64,000 nucleotides of DNA, from positions 496,001 through 560,000 of the forward strand of contig NZ_BMUF01000002.1 of NCBI RefSeq assembly GCF_014650055.1, in the 5' to 3' direction. This document shows, one piece after another, positions 1-8,555 of the stretch. The notes under the pieces were generated by a model, which worked only from the letters and a program-made list of their open reading frames with translations, was not told where the DNA came from and made no database searches. Made by a program: the position numbers and the translations under genes. The stretch is from Streptomyces malachitofuscus (GTDB lineage Bacteria; Actinomycetota; Actinomycetes; Streptomycetales; Streptomycetaceae). How positions within the stretch are numbered: the stretch's first letter is position 1; every line of letters begins with the position of its first letter.

Positions 1-419
1 GGGTGGCCGGGGGCGGGTCCTTCCGGGTGTACCGGATCGACCGGTTCACGGCGGTGGAGGCGGGCGAGGAGCGTTTCGAGCGCGCGGAGGAGTTCGATCT
101 GCCGGCGTTCTGGGAGGAGCGGGCGGAGCAGTTCGCGCGGTCGATCCTGCGAGCGGAGGTGGTGGTGCGGCTGTCGGCGGAGGGGGCGCGCCGGCTTCCG
201 CACGTCGTGGATCCGCTGTCCGCGCGGGAGGCGCTGGCGCGGGCGGGTGAGCCGGACCGCGGCGGGCGGGTGACGGTGACGTTGCCGGTGGAGTCCGAGG
301 AGGTCGCCCATACGCAGCTGACCGCGCTGGGGGCGGAGGTGGAGGTGCTGGCGCCCGCGGAGTTGCGGGAGCGGTTCGCGCGGGAAGCTGCGCGGCTGGC
401 GGAGTTGTACGGGGGGTGA
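1..419 (+). CDS. WYL-domain transcriptional regulator, C-terminal fragment
   Basis: The gene begins before the window, and its frame is open at the left edge. The visible ~138 residues begin with FRVYRIDRFTAV followed by EEFDLPAFWEE, the typical end of a WYL ligand-binding domain and the short segment after it in YafY-type regulators. The rest is an alpha/beta C-terminal extension usual in this family. These proteins are normally DNA-binding regulators with an N-terminal HTH, which is off the window here. The effector and target genes cannot be inferred. Confidence 0.75.
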   Translation, partial: VAGGGSFRVYRIDRFTAVEAGEERFERAEEFDLPAFWEERAEQFARSILRAEVVVRLSAEGARRLPHVVDPLSAREALARAGEPDRGGRVTVTLPVESEEVAHTQLTALGAEVEVLAPAELRERFAREAARLAELYGG

Positions 420-454
420 GCGAGGGTTGCCGCTGCTCGGACCCGGGTTTTCTC

Positions 455-530
455 GCCCCCGCCGCCCCTTCCCGTCCCGTCCCCGGGGGCTCCGCCCCGG
501 ACCCCGTTCGCGCAGTTCCCCGCGCCCCTT
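455..530. repeat. GC-rich palindromic intergenic repeat, copy A
   Basis: The gap between the WYL gene and the next gene holds a C-rich run followed by the palindromic core CCCCGGGGGCTCCGCCCCGG and a CGCAGTTCCCCGCGCCCC tail. A close relative lies at 6553-6650. Such elements are scattered between genes in Streptomyces chromosomes; their function is unknown. Confidence 0.6.
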
Positions 531-584
531 TTCCTCCGCACTGCGGGTGCGTCTGCAGGCCTCAGGGCCGATGCTTGACCCGTG

Positions 585-1106
585 ATGGACGAGACGGAGT
601 TCTGGGAGCTGGTGGACACTGCCCGGGAGGACGCCGAGGGCGACCCCGAGGAGCAGGCGGACCTGCTCGTGGAGCGGCTGGTACGGCTGGACCCGGAGGC
701 GGTCCTGGACTTCGCCCGTCACTTCGAGTCGCGCTACCACCGCGCCTACCACTGGGATCTGTGGGGCGCCGCGTGGGTACTCCTCGACGGGGCCAGCGAC
801 GACGCGTTCGACTTCTTCCGGTGCTGGCTGATCGGCCAGGGCAGGGAGGTCTTCGAGGGCGCGCTGCACGATCCGGACGCGCTGGCCGACCTGCTGGACG
901 ACGACTTCGACGAGGAGATCGACGGCGACGGCGAGGACCTGGGTTACGCGGCGGACGAGGCGTACGAGCAGCTCACCGGGACGGTGGCACCCGATCTCGA
1001 GCTCCCTCCGGCTCCGGCGGAGCCGGAGGGCACACCGCTCGACTTCGAGAACGAGGCGCTGCTCGCCGAACGTTATCCGCGGCTCTGGGAACGGTTCCGG
1101 GACTGA
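585..1106 (+). CDS. DUF4240 domain protein
   Basis: This encodes a soluble acidic protein of about 173 residues. It opens with MDETEFWELVDTARED and continues with a helical core containing FESRYHRAYHWDLWGAAW and CWLIGQGREVFEGAL, the pattern of DUF4240 proteins. The tail is Asp/Glu-rich. ATG at 585 is preferred; an in-frame GTG sits immediately upstream at 582. No catalytic motif is recognisable and the function is unknown. It converges with the amidase gene, with only 28 bases between stops. Confidence 0.75.
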   Translation: MDETEFWELVDTAREDAEGDPEEQADLLVERLVRLDPEAVLDFARHFESRYHRAYHWDLWGAAWVLLDGASDDAFDFFRCWLIGQGREVFEGALHDPDALADLLDDDFDEEIDGDGEDLGYAADEAYEQLTGTVAPDLELPPAPAEPEGTPLDFENEALLAERYPRLWERFRD

Positions 1107-1134
1107 GCCGGGGAGCTGCTGAACGGAATGGCGC

Positions 1135-2052
1135 TCACCTCGGGGCCCCCGCGATCCGGCTGTTCTCCTTCTGCGTCGCCTTCTGCACCATTTCCTGCCG
1201 CTCCTGCCGGCCTCCGGCGTCCGGCTTGCGGCCCTGCAGCTCCGCCGCCATCTCCCTGATCTGCGGCAGACGGGCTTGCAGGGCTGCCCCCGGACAGCTC
1301 GTCATGTAGCCGTCGCTGTGGCCCGCGAGGGCGGGCAGCATCGCGGTGGTGCCGGTCGCGTACCGGCTTCCGCCGTTGCTGGAGACCAGCCGGACGTCGG
1401 ATCGCGGGTCGGTGCCGGACGTACCGAGCTTCCAGGCGGCCAGCTCGGCGATCGCGCGCTCCATCGCGGGCGGCACGGGCACCCCGGCGCTGAAGGTGCC
1501 GAGCGCGGCTATGCCGGTGGTGCGGTGGTTGAAGCCCAAGGTGTGGGCGCCGGTGACGGGACGGCCTGCGCCGCCCGCGCGGCCCTCGTAGACGGTGCCG
1601 CAGCGGTCGACGAGGAAGTTGTAGCCGATGTCGTCCCAGCCCCGAGCGGTGGTCTGGCCCTCGTAGAGGCTGCGTATGTGGGCGGGGGCCTCGGCGCAGT
1701 CGTAGTCGTTGGGCGAGTCGGTATGGTGCACGAAGACGGCGACGACCTTGTCGTCGTAGCGCGGAGGCGGCTGTTCGCGGTCGGCGTCGCCCACCCAGAC
1801 CGCTCTCGGCACGATGTGCGGCTGGGGCGCCGTGTAGGCGGCCGTTTTGCGAACGGGGGCCGCGGCCGAGGGCTCCACGGCCCGCTCGACGCCGTACGCG
1901 CACAACACCAGGGCGACAGCCGCGGCGAAGCCCGGCACGCAGCCGAGCAGCACCTTGACGGATCGGGGCACGCCGGCGCCGCCGGTCCTGCGGGATATTC
2001 GGGAAGCGAGACGCAGCCGCATTCCCCCTTTTGGTCTTCTGAGTACACGCAT
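1135..2052 (-). CDS. Membrane-anchored PGRP/amidase_2 N-acetylmuramoyl-L-alanine amidase
   Basis: The likely role is cleavage of the bond between MurNAc and the stem-peptide L-alanine in cell wall. The protein has about 305 residues: a basic N-terminus, one hydrophobic segment near residues 30-55 (signal anchor), a short linker, and an Amidase_2/PGRP domain. Zinc-ligand motifs are visible: VFVHHTDSP, the His in GAHTLGFNHRTTG, and the Cys of MTSCPG. GWDDIGYNFLVDRCGTVYEG is the family core. Start choice is uncertain: ATG at 2052 has GAAAGG close upstream, and ATG at 2022 has a GGGGGA that is too close. The C-terminus is a charged Gln/Glu/Lys-rich tail. Confidence 0.8.
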   Translation of the reverse strand: MRVLRRPKGGMRLRLASRISRRTGGAGVPRSVKVLLGCVPGFAAAVALVLCAYGVERAVEPSAAAPVRKTAAYTAPQPHIVPRAVWVGDADREQPPPRYDDKVVAVFVHHTDSPNDYDCAEAPAHIRSLYEGQTTARGWDDIGYNFLVDRCGTVYEGRAGGAGRPVTGAHTLGFNHRTTGIAALGTFSAGVPVPPAMERAIAELAAWKLGTSGTDPRSDVRLVSSNGGSRYATGTTAMLPALAGHSDGYMTSCPGAALQARLPQIREMAAELQGRKPDAGGRQERQEMVQKATQKENSRIAGAPR

Positions 2053-2273
2053 GCCTTTCACTGTGGGTCCGATCGGGCGAGCCCGCGACGTGGCCGTGCC
2101 AACCGGTGGACCCGCGGTCCGGTCCGCGGCGGAACCATCGTCCGGGTCCGCGGCGTACTTCCGAGTACACGCGCGTACGACCGCTTCCCGGTGGTCAGCC
2201 GCGCGAGGCTGATCACCGGGCCCCTCCGCCCCGTATTGAAGGGTCCGGTGGTCCCGAGAGAAAGGCGGCGTGC

Positions 2274-3458
2274 GTGGACCTGCTCGACATCCTGCTGTTG
2301 CTGGTCGTCCTGGCCTACGCGGCGTCCGGTTACCGGCGCGGGCTGCTGGCCGGCTGTGTCTCACTGGCCGGTTTCGTGGGCGGCGCGGTCGTCGGCGTGT
2401 GGATCCTGCCGTGGATCATGGATTTGGTCACGCCGGCGACCACCCGGGCGACGGTGACGGCGGTGTTCACGGTGCTGCTGCCGGCGGTGGTGGGCCATGA
2501 GCTGGCGGGGCGGCTGGCGCTGCGGCTGCGGCGGGAGCTGGACCGGGGGCCGCTGAGGGTGGCGGACGGGGTCGGCGGGGCGGTCGCCAACTCGGTGGCG
2601 GTGCTGATCGTGGCGTGGGTGGCGGCGAGCGTGCTGGGCGCGTCCTCCTCCCCGCTGGTCACGTCGGCGATCCGGGACTCGCGGCTGCTGGGCGCGGTGC
2701 AGGACACGATGCCGGACACCACCCCCGGCTGGTTCTCGCGAGCCACCTCGGCGCTCACCGAGGCGGGCTTCCCGCAGGTGTTCAACCCGTTCGAGAACGA
2801 GTCGACCGCCGAGGTCGCCGCGCCCACCGGCGACAGCGTCACCGCGGCCGCCACCCGCGCCGCGCAGCGCAGCACGGTGAAGGTGGAGGGCGTCGCCGGC
2901 ACCCAGGGCCGTGAGGGCAGCGGCTTCGTGTACGCGCGGGAGCATGTGATGACCAACGCCCATGTGGTGGCCGGCATCGACGATCCGACCGTGCGCGTGG
3001 GCGGGGTCGGGCGGACGTACGACGCGCGGGTGGTGCTCTTCGACCCGCGCAAGGACGTGGCCGTGCTGTACGTGCCGGAGCTGCGGGCGCCCGTCCTGGA
3101 GTTCGACGACGACGCCGACCGGGGCGATTCCGCGGTCGTCGCGGGCTATCCGCAGGACGGCGATCTGAACCTGCAGGCGGCGACGGTCGCCAACCGGGTG
3201 CAGGCACGCGGGCAGAACATCTACAACGACGCGACGGTCACCCGCGAGATCTACTCGATCCGCTCCACCGTCCGCCCCGGCAACTCCGGCGGCCCGCTGC
3301 TGACCACCGGCGGCCAGGTGTACGGCGTGGTGTTCGCGCGCTCCACCTCGGACGCCGAGACCGGCTACGTCCTGACGGCCGACGAGGTGGCGGACGACGC
3401 GGAGCGCGCGGCGGACGCGACGGCGCCGGTGGACACGGGCCCGCTGGTGACCTCGTGA
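2274..3458 (+). CDS. MarP-like membrane serine protease
   Basis: The protein is about 394 residues. The N-terminal third has four hydrophobic segments of the colicin-V-production (CvpA) type. The periplasm-facing C-terminal part is a trypsin-like domain with the catalytic triad visible: His in TNAHVVAG, Asp in DPRKDVAVL, Ser in RPGNSGGPL. The architecture matches mycobacterial MarP, which is needed for acid and oxidative tolerance through cell-wall hydrolase processing; that role here is inference. The GTG start at 2274 follows GAGAGAAAGG. It is transcribed divergently from the cell-wall amidase, so a functional link to wall turnover is plausible but not shown. Confidence 0.85.
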   Translation: MDLLDILLLLVVLAYAASGYRRGLLAGCVSLAGFVGGAVVGVWILPWIMDLVTPATTRATVTAVFTVLLPAVVGHELAGRLALRLRRELDRGPLRVADGVGGAVANSVAVLIVAWVAASVLGASSSPLVTSAIRDSRLLGAVQDTMPDTTPGWFSRATSALTEAGFPQVFNPFENESTAEVAAPTGDSVTAAATRAAQRSTVKVEGVAGTQGREGSGFVYAREHVMTNAHVVAGIDDPTVRVGGVGRTYDARVVLFDPRKDVAVLYVPELRAPVLEFDDDADRGDSAVVAGYPQDGDLNLQAATVANRVQARGQNIYNDATVTREIYSIRSTVRPGNSGGPLLTTGGQVYGVVFARSTSDAETGYVLTADEVADDAERAADATAPVDTGPLVTS

Positions 3459-3480
3459 CGCGTCCGCCGGCGCGGCGCCC

Positions 3481-4875
3481 TCATGCTGCCCGGGCGGTCG
3501 GCACCGGATCCGCCGTGTGCAGCGGCCGGTTCACGCCCAGGTCGGTCAGGAGCGCGGCCGTGGCGCGCTGAGCCGACCGCAGGGCGCCCTCGACCGTCCC
3601 GGTGTCCCGGTGGTCCCCGCACACGTACAGCCCCGCCAGCAGCCGCACCGGCCGCCGCAGATCGAGCGGCGGGCGCATCGCGGGCACCGCATCCGCGGTG
3701 TGACGCACGGCCAGCGTCTCCCAGCGCGCCGTCGACACCCCGTACAGCCGGGCCAGGTGCATGCGTACGGCGGTGTCGATCCCCGGCACCGAGGGGCCCA
3801 GCACCGTGGACGTCACCAGGGTGCGGCCGGCCGGTGCCCGGGACGGGTCGACGCGGCTCACGACGGCCGTGTACGCGACCGGCCCGCCCCGGTCGGCGTC
3901 CAGCAGCAGCGACGCGCCGGTGGCGGGCGGCTCGTCGGTCGTGTGGTGCACCACGGTCACCGGGTGGAAGTCCGGCACCCGCAGCCCGGGCAGCAGTTCG
4001 GCCGCCGCCCGCGCACCGGTGGCGATCAGCACCGCGCCGCACCGGAACTCCCCGTGCTCCGCGGTCGCCACCGATGTCGTCGACACGGACGTCACCCGCA
4101 CCCCGGTGCGCACCGTGCCGGGCGGCAGCGTCCGCGCCAGCTGCTGCGGCAACGCCTCCGCGCCGCCCTCGGGCAGACACAGCCGCCCGCTCGCGAACGC
4201 GTGCAGCGCCAGATCCGCGCACCGGCTGGACGTGGTGAGGTCCGGGTCGCACAGCAGGGCGGCGAGGAGCGGGCGCAGGAAGCCGTCGATCGTGCGGGCG
4301 GGCAGACCCCGGGCCACCAGCGCCTCGGCGGCGGGCAGTTCGGGCCGGGCCAGCAGCCGTTCGACGGGTGTGCCCGCGAGCCGGGCGAGCGCGGCCCCGA
4401 GCCGGGCCTGGTCCATCGCCGTGCCCAGCGGGGCGCCGCTGCGGCGGCGGGGCACGGACACCTGCCGTCCGGGTACGGCCGCCGGCCTTCGGGGGCCGGC
4501 TCCCGCCCGGGGGGCGCTCGCCAGGGCGCGTACCGCATGGAGTGCGCTCCTGGTGCCGCGCGCCCGCGCACCCGGCTGTACGCCGGCACGATGGTGCCGT
4601 CCGTCGCTGTGCAGCAGGACCCCGGGGTCGAAGGGCAGCAGCGCGGGCCCTTCGGGGCCCGGCCGTAGTTCCGGATGCGCCGTGGACAGCAACCGCCCGA
4701 TCCTGTCGAGCCGGAAGCCGTCGACCTTCTCGGTCGCCATGCGACCGCCCACCTCATGGGCTGCCTCCAGGACGACGGTCGTGACTCCTGCGCTGGTCAG
4801 TCGTCGCGCCGCGGAGAGTCCGGCGATCCCGGCTCCCACGACGACGACGTCCGCCTGGTACGTGGGCTCAAGCAC
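3481..4875 (-). CDS. FAD-dependent amine-oxidase-type oxidoreductase
   Basis: This 464-residue flavoprotein has an N-terminal Rossmann dinucleotide site, VVVVGAGIAGLSAARRL, followed by VVLEAAHEVGGRMAT, the GG doublet typical of the monoamine oxidase/phytoene desaturase superfamily. The C-terminus carries LAGLYVCGDHRDTGTVEGAL, the usual second FAD-contact segment. The substrate is unknown. GTG at 4875 has a strong GAGGAGGGG ribosome site. It converges with the protease gene, 22 bases apart. Confidence 0.8.
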   Translation of the reverse strand: MLEPTYQADVVVVGAGIAGLSAARRLTSAGVTTVVLEAAHEVGGRMATEKVDGFRLDRIGRLLSTAHPELRPGPEGPALLPFDPGVLLHSDGRHHRAGVQPGARARGTRSALHAVRALASAPRAGAGPRRPAAVPGRQVSVPRRRSGAPLGTAMDQARLGAALARLAGTPVERLLARPELPAAEALVARGLPARTIDGFLRPLLAALLCDPDLTTSSRCADLALHAFASGRLCLPEGGAEALPQQLARTLPPGTVRTGVRVTSVSTTSVATAEHGEFRCGAVLIATGARAAAELLPGLRVPDFHPVTVVHHTTDEPPATGASLLLDADRGGPVAYTAVVSRVDPSRAPAGRTLVTSTVLGPSVPGIDTAVRMHLARLYGVSTARWETLAVRHTADAVPAMRPPLDLRRPVRLLAGLYVCGDHRDTGTVEGALRSAQRATAALLTDLGVNRPLHTADPVPTARAA

Positions 4876-5065
4876 GTGCCCCTCCTCGAGGTTGCGCGGG
4901 CGCTGGAGACGTCATGCCCTCAACAGGCCCCAGGGATACCCGAGTTCTGGTCGAGGTTAGGACCGTGATCGGTCACCGGGTCAGTCGCGCATGGGCAGTG
5001 CACGGGCGCACGACGGTCGCATACGGACGCCGTATGGGCACCAAGTGGTCGAAGAGGGCTCAGTT

Positions 5066-5968
5066 TCACAACGCCGCCCGTACGGCTCCCTCGATCCGGG
5101 GGAACGCGAACCGGAACCCCGACTCCAGCAGCCGCGTCGGCAGCACCCGGGCGCTGCCGAGCACCTCCCCGGCCATCTCGCCGAGCACCGTCCGCAGCAC
5201 CGGCGCGGGCACCGCGAACACCGCCGGCCGACGCAGCACATGGGACATCGCCTCGGTGACCTCACGGTTGGTCACCGGATGAGGCGACGTCAGATTGAAC
5301 GCACCGGACAGCCCCTCATGGTCGAGAAGGTGACGCAGGGCCGCCACCTCGTCGTGCAGGGCGATGAACGACCAGTACTGGCGCCCATCGCCCATCCGCC
5401 CACCGAGCCCCGCCCGGAACAGCGGGAACAACCTGCCCCACGCGCCACCGCCGCGCGCCACCACCAGCCCGGTCCGCGCGAACACCGTCCGGACACCGGC
5501 CGCCTGTGCGGCCGCCTCCCACTCCACGCACAGGTGCGGAAGGAAGCCCGTGCCGGGCGGGGCGCTCTCGTCGACCGGCCGGTCACCGGTCTCGCCGTAG
5601 TAGCCGATCGCGCTGCCGTTCAGGAACACCCGCGGCCGCACGTCCGCGGGCAGCCCGGCGACGGCCTCGGCGAGTGCCGCGGTGCCCCGCACCCGTCCGG
5701 CGCGGATCCGCTCCTTGTACGCCTCCGTCCAGCGCCGGTTGCCGACGCCGGCGCCCGCCAGGTTCACCACGGCGTCGCATCCCGCGAGCCCCTCGGCGTC
5801 CACAGATCCCCGCTCCGGATCCCACCGGACCTCGTCCGCTCCCTGCGGCGCCCGCCGCACCAGCCGCACCACCGTGTGCCCGTCCGCCGTCAGGGACCGG
5901 GCCAGGGCGCCACCGATGAGCCCGGACGCCCCGGCCACCGCGATTCGCGCTCGTTCCATGCCGCCCAT
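5066..5968 (-). CDS. TIGR01777 family NAD(P)-binding epimerase (SulA/YfcH-like)
   Basis: The protein is about 300 residues. The N-terminal Rossmann motif is VAGASGLIGGALARSL. Family signatures follow: DAVVNLAGAGVGNRRWTEAY, FLNGSAIGYYGETGD, FARTGLVVARGGG and GAFNLTSPHPVTN. The C-terminal DUF1731 segment (RRPAVFAVPAPVLRTVLGE) completes the family layout. The substrate is unknown for the family. ATG 5968 is chosen because GAGAGGGG lies at good spacing; a second ATG at 5959 is possible. It is divergent from the GNAT gene, whose promoter overlaps this start region. Confidence 0.85.
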   Translation of the reverse strand: MGGMERARIAVAGASGLIGGALARSLTADGHTVVRLVRRAPQGADEVRWDPERGSVDAEGLAGCDAVVNLAGAGVGNRRWTEAYKERIRAGRVRGTAALAEAVAGLPADVRPRVFLNGSAIGYYGETGDRPVDESAPPGTGFLPHLCVEWEAAAQAAGVRTVFARTGLVVARGGGAWGRLFPLFRAGLGGRMGDGRQYWSFIALHDEVAALRHLLDHEGLSGAFNLTSPHPVTNREVTEAMSHVLRRPAVFAVPAPVLRTVLGEMAGEVLGSARVLPTRLLESGFRFAFPRIEGAVRAAL

Positions 5969-6018
5969 CCTGCCCCTCTCACCCCGTAAATCACGGAGAT
6001 GACGGTGCATTCCGGTCG

Positions 6019-6024
6019 TACAGT
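6019..6024 (+). promoter_or_regulatory. Leaderless-type -10 box for the GNAT gene
   Basis: TACAGT lies seven bases before ATG 6032, the usual spacing for Streptomyces leaderless transcripts. It supports the ATG at 6032 over the ATG at 5999, whose purine-rich run directly touches the codon. No clear -35 is seen. Confidence 0.5.
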
Positions 6025-6031
6025 GGCCCAC

Positions 6032-6523
6032 ATGCCCGAGCTGCACATACGCATCGCCCGTCCGGACGACGAGGGCGAACTGGCCCGCATCGACCACGAG
6101 ACCTGGTCACCCGTCCACGCCGTGACCCCGCCGCCGCAGCCGTCGTACGACTCCTTCTTCAGCGAGCGCTCCGGCCCCGGGGACCATCGGGTCGCCGAGC
6201 ACGAGGGAAGGCTCGTGGGGTACGTCCGTCTCGGCCACCCCACCGAACTCGCCTCCAACGCGCACGTACGGCAGATCCGCGGCCTCGCCGTCCTGGCGGA
6301 GGCACGCGGCCTCGGCGTGGGCCGGGCCCTGGTACGGGCCGCCGTCGCGGACGCAAGGAAGCACGGCGCCCGCCGGATCACCCTGCGCGTGCTCGGCCAC
6401 AACACCCCCGCCCGCAAGCTCTACGAGTCGGAGGGCTTCGTCGTGGAAGGCGTACAGCCGGGCGAGTTCTACGTGGACGGCGAATACGTCGACGACATCC
6501 TGATGGGCCGGCCCTTGACCTGA
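6032..6523 (+). CDS. GNAT family N-acetyltransferase
   Basis: About 163 residues with a GCN5-type fold: HIRIARPDDEGELARI at the N-terminus, RGLAVLAEARGLGVGRALV as the acetyl-CoA binding loop (R-x-x-G-x-G/A), and LGHNTPARKLYESEGFV as the conserved C-terminal motif. It presumably transfers an acetyl group from acetyl-CoA to an amine; the acceptor is unknown. The DNA upstream carries a TACAGT box suggesting leaderless translation. Confidence 0.85.
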   Translation: MPELHIRIARPDDEGELARIDHETWSPVHAVTPPPQPSYDSFFSERSGPGDHRVAEHEGRLVGYVRLGHPTELASNAHVRQIRGLAVLAEARGLGVGRALVRAAVADARKHGARRITLRVLGHNTPARKLYESEGFVVEGVQPGEFYVDGEYVDDILMGRPLT

Positions 6524-6552
6524 GCGCGCGCCCGGACGACGTCAGACGTGTG

Positions 6553-6650
6553 CGCCCCCGCCGCCCTTTCCCGTCCCGTCCCCGGGGCTGCGCCCCCGGA
6601 CCCCCTTCGGCCCTGAACGGGCCTCGTCCTCAACGCCGGACGGGCTGGTG
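6553..6650. repeat. GC-rich intergenic repeat, copy B
   Basis: It begins CCCCCGCCGCCCTTTCCCGT and contains the palindromic core CCCCGGGGCTGCGCCCCCGG, closely resembling 455-530. The tail ACGGGCCTCGTCCTCAACGC followed by CGGACGGGCTGG is another familiar dispersed Streptomyces block. It sits between the GNAT gene and the convergent regulator gene and may act as a terminator. Confidence 0.6.
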
Positions 6651-6700
6651 AGTCAGCCCCTCCGGCGTTACCGACCGCTGGTCCGAGCAGCCGCACACGC

Positions 6701-6755
6701 CCCGGCCCCGCACCACCCACCCACCGTGGGCGCTACGCGCACCCCCACCGAAGGG
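6701..6755. repeat. Dispersed repeat, inverted partner of 55911-55969
   Basis: The run CACCACCCACCCACCGTGGG followed by CGCTACGCGCACCCCCACCG reappears reverse-complemented, nearly base for base, at 55911-55969 about 49 kb away. Both copies lie in non-coding gaps. Confidence 0.7.
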
Positions 6756-6789
6756 CCGGCGGCGCCGCAGGCACGAGACGCGCACCCCC

Positions 6790-8256
6790 TCACACGTAAG
6801 CCGCGGTCCTGTCGCGATACGTACGCACGGGAGCCGCATCCCGGTACGGCTCCAGCTTGCGTTCGAAGTCACGGACGTACTCCACCGCCCGCACGGACCG
6901 CATCTCGGCCGCCTGCGCCGCCGCCTCCGCCGCCAGCTGGCAGGCCTGGTCGAGCTCGCCAAGACCCAGCCGGGCCGTGGCCAGCACCACCCGGCAGAAC
7001 AGCCGGCTGCGCGCATACCCCGGCGCCCGCAGTTGCAGCGAGCGCTCCGCATGCTGCGCGGCGGCCCGGTACTGCTGCAGATCCCGGTGACAGTGCCCGA
7101 ACTCGTCCGCGAGCTGGGCCTCGTCGAAGAAGCGCGCCCAGTACGGCACCTCGTCCCCGGGCCGCGCCCCTTCCAGCGCACGTTCCGCGCGCGCCAGCGC
7201 GGCCGTGCAGGCCCGCACCTCCCCCAGCACCCCGTGCCCCCGCGCCTCCGCGGCGTGCAGCAGCGCCTGCACGGCGGGCGGCGCCGAACTCCCCGCCCCC
7301 TGCTGGGCGACCCGGGCGAGCTGCACCGCCTCCCGCCCGTGCCCGAGGTAGACGGCCTGCCGGCTCATGGTGACCAGGACATACGCACCGTAGGCCCGGT
7401 CCCCCGCCGCCTGCGCGAGCCGCAGCGCCTGCACGAAGTAGCGCTGCGCGAGCCCGTGCGCGGCGATGTCGTACGACGTCCACCCGGCCAGCCGGGTCAG
7501 ATCCGCCGCGGCGGCGAACAGGCGGCGCCCGGTCTGCTCGCCGTAGGTGCCCCGCAGCATCGGCTCGCACTCGTGCTCCAGGTACCGCACCAGGGCCTGC
7601 CGGGCGTGCCCGCCCCCGTACGCGTCGTCGAGGGTGCGGAACAGCTCTCCCACCGACCGCAGCGCGGCGATGTCACCGCCGCTGACCCGGTGCCCGGGCC
7701 CTCGTTCCGCCGCGGCGCCCCGACGGGCCGCGAGCGCGGACGGCGGCGCCACCGCCCGGGCCGCGGGCCGCGCCTGCGCGGGCACCCGCACCGGCGGCTC
7801 CGCGCGGGCCACCTTGTCGTCGGCCCGCCCGATCAGCCAGTCCCGGCTCGGCACCACCAGCCCCGCCGAGGTGAAGGCGATCTTGCGCAGCTCCGCATGG
7901 CTGCCGGAGTCCTTGCGCCACAGCCCGCTGACGATGTCGACGGCCTCTTCCGGGGTGGCCGCGAACTCCAGTCCCGCGTACACGGGAGCGCAGGCGTCCA
8001 GCCCCAGGTCCTGGGCGGTCAGGCGGCGCCCGAGACGCCGGGTGAAGACCTCGGCGATCAACGCCGGCGTCGTTCCCCTCGGCTGCTGGCCGCGCAGCCA
8101 GCGCGTCACGGATGTCTTGTCGTATCTCAGGTCGAGCCCGTGTTCGAGACCGAGCTGGTCCACGCGACGGGCGAGTCCCGCGTTGGAGAACCCCGCTTCT
8201 GCGATGAGCGCGGCGAGCTGTCGGTTGGGGGTGCGCTGCGCGGGTCGTTCCGTCAT
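6790..8256 (-). CDS. NsdA-like regulator (HTH N-terminus plus TPR-like repeats)
   Basis: The protein has 488 residues. The N-terminal ~80 residues (NRQLAALIAEAGFSNAGLAR, then KTSVTRWLRGQQPRGTTPALI) form an XRE-like helix-turn-helix. After a low-complexity Ala/Arg linker, the C-terminal half is a series of helical pairs resembling tetratricopeptide repeats. This layout matches the Streptomyces NsdA-type developmental/antibiotic regulators; the assignment to that group is from memory and the targets are unknown. ATG 8256 is preceded by AGGAGA at 11 bases. It is divergent from lipB, with a 299-base shared control region. Confidence 0.75.
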   Translation of the reverse strand: MTERPAQRTPNRQLAALIAEAGFSNAGLARRVDQLGLEHGLDLRYDKTSVTRWLRGQQPRGTTPALIAEVFTRRLGRRLTAQDLGLDACAPVYAGLEFAATPEEAVDIVSGLWRKDSGSHAELRKIAFTSAGLVVPSRDWLIGRADDKVARAEPPVRVPAQARPAARAVAPPSALAARRGAAAERGPGHRVSGGDIAALRSVGELFRTLDDAYGGGHARQALVRYLEHECEPMLRGTYGEQTGRRLFAAAADLTRLAGWTSYDIAAHGLAQRYFVQALRLAQAAGDRAYGAYVLVTMSRQAVYLGHGREAVQLARVAQQGAGSSAPPAVQALLHAAEARGHGVLGEVRACTAALARAERALEGARPGDEVPYWARFFDEAQLADEFGHCHRDLQQYRAAAQHAERSLQLRAPGYARSRLFCRVVLATARLGLGELDQACQLAAEAAAQAAEMRSVRAVEYVRDFERKLEPYRDAAPVRTYRDRTAAYV

Positions 8257-8555
8257 CTGCGGTGCGGTCTCCTGCCTTCCGGCTATTGGTGTGCCCGGAT
8301 TGCCTGTGAGCAGCCCTTATGGCCTCATGGGACGGCGCGAATGTAGCGGAGAGTAAACACCCGATCGCAAGTAACGACCCCCATTCATCCGATCGTGTGA
8401 GAATTGCCCGAAAGCTGACGAAGCTCGCCCGCAGACCGGCCACAGGACCGCCCACAGACCGACCACAGGACACCCACCGACCACCACCCCCCGAACGGTC
8501 GTACAGTGGCGTGGGCGCGTTTCGCGCCTGACGACCTTCTAGGGAGGCGCTAGCG
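8257..8555. promoter_or_regulatory. Divergent control region of the NsdA-like gene and lipB
   Basis: This 299-base gap holds the promoters of both genes. A TACAGT -10-like box at 8502-8507 faces lipB, about 48 bases before its start. The middle part (about 8345-8400) is unusually AT-richer than the surroundings. No operator palindrome is evident. Confidence 0.45.

Noticed and set aside
4400..4640. Possible frameshift inside the FAD oxidoreductase
   Set aside because: The middle segment is Arg/Ala/Gly-rich and looks out of frame, but the reading frame is continuous and both flanks match the family, so a variable linker is more likely.
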